Assembly (NCBI GenBank): GCA_947587565.1
Contig: CANPYA010000076.1
Coordinates: 1-6,056 of the forward strand
DNA length: 6,056 nt
Reading direction: 5' to 3'
Source: an uncultured Bacilli bacterium
GTDB taxonomy: Bacteria; Bacillota_I; Bacilli_A; RF39; UBA660
This document shows positions 1 to 5,976 of the stretch, in pieces. The notes below the pieces were generated by a model. The model was not told where the DNA came from. It saw only the letters and a list, made by a program, of their open reading frames with translations, and did no database searches. The translations under genes were made by a program, and so were the position numbers. Numbering within the stretch: position 1 is the first letter of the stretch; every line of letters starts with the position of its first letter.

Positions 1-129
1 TTAGTTATTCCTTTTAGTAAAATGGAAAGTAAATATTTAAGTAATTATGAAAGTGTTTATAATGAATTTAGTGAAGTTTTAAAAAAATATGATAGTAATA
101 TAAATATTGAACCCTTACCAACAAATTAA
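1..129 (+). CDS. 3' end of an unidentified gene (C-terminal 42 residues)
   Basis: An open frame runs from the first base of the window to a TAA at 127-129, giving 42 residues that begin LVIPFSKMESKY and end INIEPLPTN. The piece is charged, rich in Ser, Asn, Glu and Lys, and probably helical in its first two thirds. No membrane segment or recognisable motif is present, and the fragment is too short to assign a family. Support for it being real: the frame is open to the edge, it reads on the strand opposite the neighbouring gene, and its stop lies 3 bases before a terminator-like hairpin pointing the same way. It is convergent with gene D, whose stop codon lies in the T-run of that hairpin. The start is outside the window. 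Confidence 0.6.
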   Translation, partial: LVIPFSKMESKYLSNYESVYNEFSEVLKKYDSNINIEPLPTN

Positions 130-132
130 AAG

Positions 133-158
133 AGATTAGCAATAAACTAATCTTTTTT
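133..158 (+). terminator. Rho-independent terminator between convergent genes
   Basis: A 7-bp perfect stem (AGATTAG at 133-139 with CTAATCT at 147-153) and a 7-base loop are followed by a run of six T (153-158). This ends the plus-strand gene that stops at 129. Read on the minus strand the same hairpin follows the stop of gene D, but the tail there (CTCTTTTAATTTG) is broken, so it would be a weaker bidirectional terminator. The stem is AU-rich, so efficiency is uncertain. Confidence 0.65.
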
Positions 159-1086
159 ATATACCTAAAGAAACAATATTAACTAATTCCTTATCCACAT
201 CCATATATTTAATCGCACTAGCAATTATATAATCAGCTTTATTAAAATGATAAATTAAATTACTAGGAGTTATTTTATCTAAGACATCTTGAAATATTTT
301 AATACTTTGTTCTTTAGCAGCTTCATTTCTCATAAATAATAAATAACTTCTCGTTAATACTTGTAAGAATTCACATTCTTCATACTTAGTCTCACTTAAA
401 CAATTATCTGTAATTACTTGGAATGTAGAACTAGAGATTTTATCAAAAAAACTTTGATAACTTAAATGATGATTACTCTTTTTAGCATAAGCATCACTTA
501 ACCAATATAAATCCCCAATTATAAAGTTATCTTGAATTAAATCATCTTCAACTTCTAAAAACATACTTAAAGCATATTTTATACTTAATAAATAATCTTT
601 AATAGATTCATATTTATCGTCTGCAATAAAGGTATTTAAAATAGTTAAAATAGTATTAAGATAATCTTTTTTAACAACTTTTAACATTTTATAATCATCT
701 TGATATAATCTATCGGCTAAATTAGCGGGATTCTTCGCTTTATAATCTTCAAAATAAATATCTAACTTTTCAAATACTCGCGTTTTAATTATATTAGTCT
801 TATTTAAATTTAAGATATTTTGTAAATGAATATCTAAACGATCATATTCACATTCTTCTAATAAATAATCTGAAATATGATTGATTTCTTTAAAAGTTAA
901 AATATTATAAAGTGAATTTTCTAAAGAAATTGTAGTCTTTAACTCATTTATTTTAGTATCCCATTCTAAAGTATATACTTTATTATTTTTTTCTAATTCT
1001 TTTAATTCATTCTTAATATTATAAATAGATTCGGAAACAACCATTAATCTATTTAATATTGCTTCTTCTTTTTTACTTAATTTCAT
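157..1086 (-). CDS. Gene D: unidentified cytoplasmic helical protein, paralog of A-C
   Basis: 309 residues; function unknown and no named family recognised. The start ATG at 1086 is set by AAGGGG about 9 bases upstream; an overlapping ATG at 1090 is in another frame that stops at once. The N-terminus (about 1-70) is charged and heptad-like, suggesting a helical hairpin or coiled coil. Blocks shared with the paralogs are IIKTRVFEKL (99-108), DYLNTILTIL (141-150), DDKY (156-159), LYW (193-195), TRSYLLF (245-251) and a closing KELVNIVSL (299-307). There is no signal peptide or membrane segment. It is last in the array and separated from gene C by 62 bases that carry a strong promoter, so it can be expressed apart from A-C, although no terminator blocks read-through. 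The convergent gene on the other strand ends 27 bases beyond its stop. Confidence 0.85.
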   Translation of the reverse strand: MKLSKKEEAILNRLMVVSESIYNIKNELKELEKNNKVYTLEWDTKINELKTTISLENSLYNILTFKEINHISDYLLEECEYDRLDIHLQNILNLNKTNIIKTRVFEKLDIYFEDYKAKNPANLADRLYQDDYKMLKVVKKDYLNTILTILNTFIADDKYESIKDYLLSIKYALSMFLEVEDDLIQDNFIIGDLYWLSDAYAKKSNHHLSYQSFFDKISSSTFQVITDNCLSETKYEECEFLQVLTRSYLLFMRNEAAKEQSIKIFQDVLDKITPSNLIYHFNKADYIIASAIKYMDVDKELVNIVSLGI

Positions 1087-1118
1087 TCATCAAAACCCCT
1101 TTTTCTTAAGTACTATCA

Positions 1119-1147
1119 ATTTTACCAAAAATACCCCATTTTGTCAA
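1119..1147 (-). promoter_or_regulatory. Sigma-A-type promoter for gene D
   Basis: On the minus strand, TTGACA (1147-1142), a 17-base spacer and TAAAAT (1124-1119) form a perfect -35 and a 5-of-6 -10 at ideal spacing. The -35 begins just past the stop codon of gene C. The predicted transcript starts near 1112, leaving a leader of about 25 bases with AAGGGG before the gene D ATG. Spontaneous occurrence in AT-rich DNA is possible, but the full TTGACA and exact spacing in a true intergenic gap argue for function. Confidence 0.7.
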
Positions 1148-1148
1148 A

Positions 1149-2174
1149 TTACTTGTCCAATTTGCGAATACTTACTTTATAAGGTAATTCTTTATCACTC
1201 TCATGATTTTTAAATGCCTCTTTAATAATTTGCTTAATTAAAGGATTTAATTTTTTTCTTTTTAAATCAGTTTTTAAAGTTTTTTCAAAATTAACAATAG
1301 ATTCAGAACTAGCAAATAACAAAGCAGTTCTTATATAAATGGAACTTAAAATACCTTCCGCAATATCATACATTTCTAATTTATCTAAGTTAGCCATTTC
1401 TACTAAATTAATCGCTTCATCTAATAATACATTATCACCATAATAATCTTGACAGTTAAGTATATCATCTTCTTCAATTTTTTCCATTTGTGCTACCGCA
1501 TTACAACACCAATATAAATCTTTAGCAATAGTAAAATTAGACATTAATAATTCACTTTCTAAGGAAGTTAAAGTAAAAGTTAATTGATATTTATAAGTTA
1601 TTAAAAAGTGTTTTATTTCCTTATATTTAACATCATTTATACATAAATCTAATATCTTTAAAATAGTTCTTAAATAATCTAATTTAACTTGATCATCTAA
1701 TATAACACTTATATCAAAATCATCATCATAAGTACTATTTTCTTTATCTTCTTCCACGTATTCTTCTTCATTATAATTAAATTCTTCATGATCTAACCCA
1801 TTTATATCATCAATATTTGCTAAATCATCTAACATATTAGTTAATTTTTCTAATATTCTTTGTTTAACTAAACTTTTAGATGAACCCCCTCTTACATCAC
1901 TTAAAGCATCAAATACTACATATCCTTCATTCTTACCAACAAATTTTAAAAATTCACTTAAAACTTGCCCATCTTCTAGATAAAAACTATATATTTGTTT
2001 TTCTTGTTTTAATAAATCTTCTAATATTTCTAAACCATGAGCATAATCTCTACTACTCTTTAGGCCCGCAATTTCTAAATCAATTAAATCACAATATATA
2101 TCATATATTTGGGTAGTTATTAAAACTAAATCTTTTAAATCTTTAATATTTTCATTCGTTAAATCATAATCCAT
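1149..2174 (-). CDS. Gene C: unidentified cytoplasmic acidic protein, paralog of A, B and D
   Basis: 341 residues, the longest of the four paralogs; function unknown. The ATG at 2174 is preceded by TAGGTAG, which overlaps the TAG stop of gene B, so translation is probably coupled. Family blocks are an N-terminal helical region with IYDIYCDLIDLE (23-34), LVKQRILEKL (102-111), DYLRTILKIL (166-175), DVKY (181-184), LYW (220-222), IRTALLF (281-287) and KELPYKVSI (328-336). Its extra length sits mainly at about 121-162, a stretch dominated by Asp and Glu and probably disordered, inserted just before the DYLRTIL block. No signal peptide, membrane segment or catalytic motif is seen. It lies 9 bases after gene B and is followed by a gap holding the gene D promoter, so it is probably the last cistron of the A-B-C transcript, with possible read-through into D. 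Confidence 0.85.
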   Translation of the reverse strand: MDYDLTNENIKDLKDLVLITTQIYDIYCDLIDLEIAGLKSSRDYAHGLEILEDLLKQEKQIYSFYLEDGQVLSEFLKFVGKNEGYVVFDALSDVRGGSSKSLVKQRILEKLTNMLDDLANIDDINGLDHEEFNYNEEEYVEEDKENSTYDDDFDISVILDDQVKLDYLRTILKILDLCINDVKYKEIKHFLITYKYQLTFTLTSLESELLMSNFTIAKDLYWCCNAVAQMEKIEEDDILNCQDYYGDNVLLDEAINLVEMANLDKLEMYDIAEGILSSIYIRTALLFASSESIVNFEKTLKTDLKRKKLNPLIKQIIKEAFKNHESDKELPYKVSIRKLDK

Positions 2175-2183
2175 AATTACTAC

Positions 2184-3086
2184 CTATTTCAAACTTAAAA
2201 TATTAACACTCTCTTGATATTCTTGATTATCTAAGATAACATTATTTAAAATTATGCCATATTTATCTTTTAATGTTTTTAATTCTTCGGAAGTACAGAA
2301 AAGTAAAGCTGTTTTAACAACTCCTAATAAAAGAGGATTACTAAAAACACAATTATATTCATCTAATAATTCCATAACGGTTTTAAGTCCATACATACTT
2401 TTAGAAGCATTATATTCACTATCGGTAAAACCTGCTAAATTAGCATCTATCTTTGATGTAAAATAAATTCTTTTATGTTCATAACTTTCTTTTAATAATT
2501 CTTCTTCTAAACTTTCATATAAAAAATTTAAATGTTTATTTTTATTTAATTCTTTATCTTCTAAAACAATTCCTAAAGATTTAACAAAATCTTGTCTTAA
2601 AGCATTACTTACCCGAAGCATGTCCGCTAAACGATTACAAGGATTATAATTATTATGACAGAATTCTCTTAAATCAGGTAGGCCATATAAAACAATATCA
2701 GCACTTAGAGTAGTAGCCATATTATCTAATTTAGTTATATCTTTTTCAATCTTTCTTTCTAATAAACTAATTAATAATCTTCTTTTAATTAATTCTTCTC
2801 TATCACCATTAATAAGAATTCTTAAATCTTCACTAAAATTATTAATCTTATTCTTCGAACATAAATATTCCATATAACTTTGTAATTTTAAACTACTATT
2901 AACTTTTTCTAATAATTTATTAATTTGATATTTTAAACTATATATTCTATTAGTTAATATAAAATATTCTTTACTATCTTTTGCATAATTATTTAACTCT
3001 TCATATTTACTTAATAAATCACTATTTAATTCTAATATTTTATTTATTAAACTTTTATCATTATCATCCATTACATAAACTTCCAT
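2184..3086 (-). CDS. Gene B: unidentified cytoplasmic protein, most diverged paralog
   Basis: 300 residues; function unknown. ATG 3086 is chosen because GAAAGGA (3102-3096), inside the last codons of gene A, sits 9 bases upstream; the gap between the stop of A and this start is one base, so coupling is likely. A second Met at residue 6 has no good ribosome binding site. The N-terminal about 65 residues are helical and charged, as in the relatives. LIKRRLLISL (99-108) and VKTALLFCTSEEL (257-269) align with the family, and the tail ESVNILSL (292-299) matches that of gene D. The central TIL-x-IL...D-x-KY block that A, C and D share is not recognisable here, and the LYW motif is replaced by something like IYF (207-209). 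Four Cys are present (76, 143, 150, 246), plus Cys263 in the shared C-terminal block. No export signal is seen. Confidence 0.82.
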   Translation of the reverse strand: MEVYVMDDNDKSLINKILELNSDLLSKYEELNNYAKDSKEYFILTNRIYSLKYQINKLLEKVNSSLKLQSYMEYLCSKNKINNFSEDLRILINGDREELIKRRLLISLLERKIEKDITKLDNMATTLSADIVLYGLPDLREFCHNNYNPCNRLADMLRVSNALRQDFVKSLGIVLEDKELNKNKHLNFLYESLEEELLKESYEHKRIYFTSKIDANLAGFTDSEYNASKSMYGLKTVMELLDEYNCVFSNPLLLGVVKTALLFCTSEELKTLKDKYGIILNNVILDNQEYQESVNILSLK

Positions 3087-3087
3087 A

Positions 3088-4071
3088 TTATCTTGTCCTT
3101 TCTAATCTAATTACTCTTGGTAATTCTAAATCTTCTCTATAATGACTTAAAGCATTATAGACTAATTCTTCTCCAGAAATATCATCAAATAAATATTTAC
3201 TTATTTCACTCATATCGGTAAATCTTTCACTTAAAGTATCTAAGGTATCTTCTTTAATAAATAAAATCATACTGCGAATAAATATTTCCGCTAAAGTACA
3301 TTTACCAAATTCATAATCATCTTCTAAATTAAGATAGAATTGATCCGTTAAATAATCAATATTTCTAATTAAGATATCTTTAACTTTATCTTCATAATAA
3401 TAATCTAAATCACTATCACTTATTTTTAACATTTCACTTTCATAGATACTTTTCCAATATAATTCATCAGGTATTTCATAACTATATCTAATTAATATTT
3501 GACTAATATTATAATATATAAATTCTATATTATATTTTAAATTTAATAACATATCTTTTACTTGCATATATTTTTCATCTTTTATATATTTATTTAAGAT
3601 AACTAAAATAGTATTTATAATATCTTCTTCTATATCATCATTAAAGTTATTTAATTTTAATATATATTGTAATTTAGGTAGTATTTCATCTAAGCCTTCA
3701 ATATTAATATTACCTTCCGTTATATATAACCCTAATCTTTTAAAGATTCTTAAATTAGTTAATTCATCTTCATTATTATAAGTTATTAAGTTAATTTGCG
3801 TTTCTAAACTTTCATTACCCACTAAATTTTTAAAATAATCAAATAAACTTAATAATTCATCATAATTATTTTTTAATTTTAAATATATACTATCTTCTTC
3901 TTTTAACAATTCTTCTTTTTTAATTTCAATATCTAGAAAACTTTCGGTATCAAATAAACCATTACTTTCTAAATCTAATAATTTTTGATTAAGTTGCCAT
4001 ATTTCTGTGGCGAGACTTTTTAATTTGCGCATATCTTTTTCTCTTTGTTTTAATAATTCTAACTCATCCAT
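3088..4071 (-). CDS. Gene A: unidentified cytoplasmic helical protein, first of four paralogs
   Basis: 327 residues from the ATG at 4071; function unknown. A longer frame begins with a GTG at 4086, but that GTG overlaps the ribosome binding site GAGGTG (4084-4079), which is 7 bases from ATG 4071 and has nothing comparable upstream, so the shorter form is preferred. The first about 80 residues are strongly charged with a heptad-like Leu pattern. Family blocks are TNLRIFKRL (105-113), DIINTILVIL (150-159), DEKY (165-168), LYW (204-206), IRSMILF (265-271) and ELPRVI (316-321). The protein is acidic with a basic tail (RLERTR). No membrane segment is seen. It is the first cistron after promoter 4127-4099 and its 3' end contains the ribosome binding site of gene B. 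Coding DNA here is extremely AT-rich, below 10% G+C over 3481-3540. Confidence 0.85.
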   Translation of the reverse strand: MDELELLKQREKDMRKLKSLATEIWQLNQKLLDLESNGLFDTESFLDIEIKKEELLKEEDSIYLKLKNNYDELLSLFDYFKNLVGNESLETQINLITYNNEDELTNLRIFKRLGLYITEGNINIEGLDEILPKLQYILKLNNFNDDIEEDIINTILVILNKYIKDEKYMQVKDMLLNLKYNIEFIYYNISQILIRYSYEIPDELYWKSIYESEMLKISDSDLDYYYEDKVKDILIRNIDYLTDQFYLNLEDDYEFGKCTLAEIFIRSMILFIKEDTLDTLSERFTDMSEISKYLFDDISGEELVYNALSHYREDLELPRVIRLERTR

Positions 4072-4078
4072 AGTATGG

Positions 4079-4084
4079 CACCTC
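4079..4084 (-). promoter_or_regulatory. Ribosome binding site deciding the start of gene A
   Basis: On the minus strand GAGGTG lies 7 bases before ATG 4071. It overlaps the GTG at 4086, the only earlier in-frame start, which would place the site inside the coding region and leave that GTG without a binding site of its own. Confidence 0.7.
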
Positions 4085-4098
4085 ACGATTAAGTATAT

Positions 4099-4127
4099 AT
4101 ATTAATTAAAATTAGAATAGATGTCAA
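4099..4127 (-). promoter_or_regulatory. Sigma-A-type promoter for the A-B-C operon
   Basis: On the minus strand, TTGACA (4127-4122), a 17-base spacer and TAATAT (4104-4099) give a perfect -35 and a close -10 at ideal spacing. The predicted start near 4092 leaves a leader of about 20 bases with GAGGTG before ATG 4071. The promoter lies 21 bases past the terminator of the upstream surface-protein gene, so the two units are transcribed separately. Confidence 0.75.
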
Positions 4128-4147
4128 TACAAAATGGTTGAGAAACG

Positions 4148-4188
4148 AAAAAAATAGCAAGTAATACTTGGGGTACTATTTGCTATTT
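4148..4188 (-). terminator. Strong Rho-independent terminator after the surface-protein gene
   Basis: Two 16-base arms (4188-4173 and 4167-4152 on the minus strand) pair with one mismatch and one G-U, closing a 5-base loop, and are followed by seven T (4154-4148, partly overlapping the stem base). It begins 16 bases past the stop codon at 4205. The long stem makes it the best terminator in the window and isolates the surface-protein transcript from the A-B-C promoter just downstream. Confidence 0.88.
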
Positions 4189-4204
4189 AATTTGCTTATA
4201 ATTA

Positions 4205-5905
4205 TTAGAAATTTAAAGTATATGGTTTATCTTGTGTACCATCTCCACCAGCAATAGTTGCTTTATTTGTGACATAGAAGACAGGCCGAGCGCCATGGCC
4301 ACTACTCAGGCCGGTGCCGAAGCCCAAGTCGCCGCCATTATCCACACGACGCGCGATCACATCCGTTCCACTTGAGCTATGGATACCGTAGCGAGTGCTT
4401 AACCATTCGTAACTTTTTGCTGTGTTATATCCATCTTTTCTAAAATGTATCCAACTATTTGCTACATTTGTATAACTTCCCGGAGTTCCATTTGGATATG
4501 CATAAGCATAATCATGCAAGTACATTAAACTTATTTTAGCGTTGACTTTATTTGTCCATGTATAACTTTGACTTGTTACTGATCCGTCTTCTCCTTTTGC
4601 ATAATGGTTTGTTTCACTTTTTCCTGTTTCTATATTATATAATGTATTTCCATCATATGAACTTGTTGTTGTATCTCCATAATACCAGTCATGATTATTT
4701 ATTAAGTTATACCATTCACTGGCCTCTGTTCCTCCATTTTCATCTCCGGATTTTAAATAATCATAATATTCATTATCGACAAAGATATCGGTATCAGATT
4801 TTGTAGAAGAACTAGTATCGGCCCCAGCCGTAGCTCCATTGGATATTCCATTTATTCTTTTGAATAAATCGGCATTATTCCATTCTGGGCAATTTCCATC
4901 CGGACATAAATATGTAGCATTACCACTTATTAAATAATCGTGATTCCAAGCAAAACTTGTTACTGATCCTTCTTTTAAGAATGTTTCTTTTAACAAGTAC
5001 ATTTGTCCTTCTTCTGTTACTCCGATTATTCTGTACATATATTTATCATAATCAGTTTTACATTGTTCTTGATCTCTTGTTCCAAAACAGATCCAATTTG
5101 GTACATTATTTGTTCCTTGATATCTATGCATATCTCCAACTAATTCTGTTGTTAAACTTTCTCCAGCATTTTCTTTTAATAATTCTACTGTGGATGGCTT
5201 TTCACTTACACTACAACTTAAATTATTATTGGTTATTGTTATTTCTATTTTTGTTCCTGCTAAAACGTTTTGTATTTCTTCTCTATTGACTATTTCGATA
5301 TCGGCAGTGACATCAACACTTGTGAAACCAGTTATTGTGTAATTTACTGTAGCTTTATTTTCGCCACTATCTTGTTTACTTACTAATTCAGCTAAATCAA
5401 AACTTACTGGTGTTACACTACCTTTATTTCCATCATTTGACTTTGTTCCTAAATATAATGTTCCATCTCCAGTTTGTAATTCATCTTTCATTGTACCTGT
5501 TATGGTAATTGTTAGTTCACTAGTACATTTAAGGTAGGCATCTTCAACTACATTATCTCCTTCTGGTCTTTCTATACTAGCTGTTGATATGACATGATTT
5601 TGCTTTTCTGTTTCATAATTCTTCTCTTGGGGTTCGGCTTTTAATGTAGCATAATATTTTGTATTTGCTTTACTATAAGCCATATCACTAGCTGATAACT
5701 CAATATACAAATCACTTTTCTTGGTTAATAATGGTGTTCCATATTTATTTAAATCATCTGTTGCGGTTTCAAAATTAGTATTAGTTTCTCCTTTACTAGT
5801 ATCTACTATTTGAAAGTAAGCGTAGGTTCCTCCTACTACGACAAATAATAATGTTAAGGCTCCAATAAATGTTAATATTATCGCCTTTCTTTTGTTTTCT
5901 TCCAT
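4205..5905 (-). CDS. Exported surface protein with C-terminal hypervariable lectin-like region; candidate DGR target
   Basis: 566 residues from ATG 5905, chosen because GGAAGGAAG lies 8 bases upstream; a frame opening at 5938 would add 11 residues without a binding site. Residues 4-7 are basic and 9-24 hydrophobic, followed by GGTYAYF (25-31) and an FETATDDL segment (45-52). This resembles the SipW-cognate signal peptides of TasA/camelysin-like proteins, with likely cleavage after TYA (27-29). Residues about 35-235 are Thr/Ser-rich and beta-like. WICFG (271-275) and YRIIGV (291-296) open a C-terminal region like the DUF6273/FGE-like domains of gut Bacillota, ending EW (500-501), GARPVFYV (538-545) and GGDGTQ (553-558). 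Cys 127, 231, 273, 282, 334 and 339 could form disulfides. No LPXTG anchor is seen. Residues about 503-545 are encoded by anomalous GC-rich DNA. The role is probably ligand binding at the cell surface. Export and domain type are inferred by resemblance only. Confidence 0.85.
   Translation of the reverse strand: MEENKRKAIILTFIGALTLLFVVVGGTYAYFQIVDTSKGETNTNFETATDDLNKYGTPLLTKKSDLYIELSASDMAYSKANTKYYATLKAEPQEKNYETEKQNHVISTASIERPEGDNVVEDAYLKCTSELTITITGTMKDELQTGDGTLYLGTKSNDGNKGSVTPVSFDLAELVSKQDSGENKATVNYTITGFTSVDVTADIEIVNREEIQNVLAGTKIEITITNNNLSCSVSEKPSTVELLKENAGESLTTELVGDMHRYQGTNNVPNWICFGTRDQEQCKTDYDKYMYRIIGVTEEGQMYLLKETFLKEGSVTSFAWNHDYLISGNATYLCPDGNCPEWNNADLFKRINGISNGATAGADTSSSTKSDTDIFVDNEYYDYLKSGDENGGTEASEWYNLINNHDWYYGDTTTSSYDGNTLYNIETGKSETNHYAKGEDGSVTSQSYTWTNKVNAKISLMYLHDYAYAYPNGTPGSYTNVANSWIHFRKDGYNTAKSYEWLSTRYGIHSSSGTDVIARRVDNGGDLGFGTGLSSGHGARPVFYVTNKATIAGGDGTQDKPYTLNF
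4275..4399 (-). other. Candidate DGR variable region (VR), residues about 503-545
   Basis: This GC-rich island lies inside an AT-rich gene. By hand count, 62 of 100 bases at 4281-4380 are G or C, and only 16 are A on the coding strand; the adjacent 4441-4500 has about 33% G+C and 38% coding-strand A. The four Arg codons here are CGC, CGT, CGT and CGG, while the eight Arg codons elsewhere in the gene are all AGA. Seven of nine Gly codons are GGC. In DGRs, adenines of a template repeat are copied as random bases into the end of a C-type-lectin-fold gene, which would raise G+C in this way. The length of about 125 bases, the 3' position and the following conserved GARPVFYV fit. The template repeat and reverse transcriptase are not in the window, so the assignment is inferred. 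Confidence 0.55.
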
Positions 5906-5913
5906 TTTAAATT

Positions 5914-5922
5914 CTTCCTTCC
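5914..5922 (-). promoter_or_regulatory. Ribosome binding site deciding the start of the surface-protein gene
   Basis: GGAAGGAAG on the minus strand ends 8 bases before ATG 5905. It would be inside the coding sequence if the earlier ATG at 5938 were used, and the resulting leader MFILEWKEEFK would be unusual ahead of a basic, signal-peptide-like MEENKRK. Confidence 0.75.
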
Positions 5923-5933
5923 ATTCTAGTATG

Positions 5934-5952
5934 AACAATAGTTAATATTGTT
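5934..5952. promoter_or_regulatory. Inverted repeat in the leader of the surface-protein gene
   Basis: AACAATA (5934-5940) and TATTGTT (5946-5952) form a perfect 7-bp inverted repeat around GTTAA. It lies between the predicted -10 (5973-5968) and the ribosome binding site. It could be an operator for a dimeric repressor or a weak hairpin in the mRNA leader. In such AT-rich DNA a chance match is possible. Confidence 0.35.
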
Positions 5953-5967
5953 ATGCTATACGCATTA

Positions 5968-5976
5968 AGTATATCA
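5968..5976 (-). promoter_or_regulatory. Probable extended -10 promoter of the surface-protein gene
   Basis: The minus strand reads TGATATACT, an extended -10 (TG-n-TATACT). A weak -35 (TTCATA, 4 of 6) lies 16 bases upstream. Transcription would start near 5961 and give a leader of about 55 bases containing the inverted repeat and the ribosome binding site. The poor -35 contrasts with the consensus boxes of the two other promoters, which could mean lower or activator-dependent expression. Confidence 0.4.

Noticed and set aside
1880..2466. Plus-strand open frames at 1880-2116 and 2254-2466
   Set aside because: They are antisense to genes C and B, which have good starts, ribosome binding sites and paralog support; the peptides are low-complexity.
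4069..4086. Longer form of gene A starting at GTG 4086
   Set aside because: The GTG overlaps the only ribosome binding site, which is spaced correctly for ATG 4071.
157..4086. Four paralogs as a prophage or transposon module
   Set aside because: No integrase, transposase, phage structural motif, terminal repeat or attachment site is visible in or around the array.
4087..4204. Possible template repeat or small RNA between the surface gene and gene A
   Set aside because: The interval is AT-rich, bears no resemblance to the GC-rich block at 4275-4399, and is fully explained by a terminator and a promoter.
4552..5289. Plus-strand open frames at 4552-4806 and 4957-5289 encoding Leu/Tyr/His-rich peptides
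   Set aside because: They lie antisense inside the surface-protein gene, have no ribosome binding sites, and have the skewed composition expected of the complement of AT-rich coding DNA.
5903..5938. Longer form of the surface protein starting at ATG 5938
   Set aside because: It would put the ribosome binding site inside the gene and add 11 residues ahead of a normal signal-peptide start; no binding site precedes 5938.
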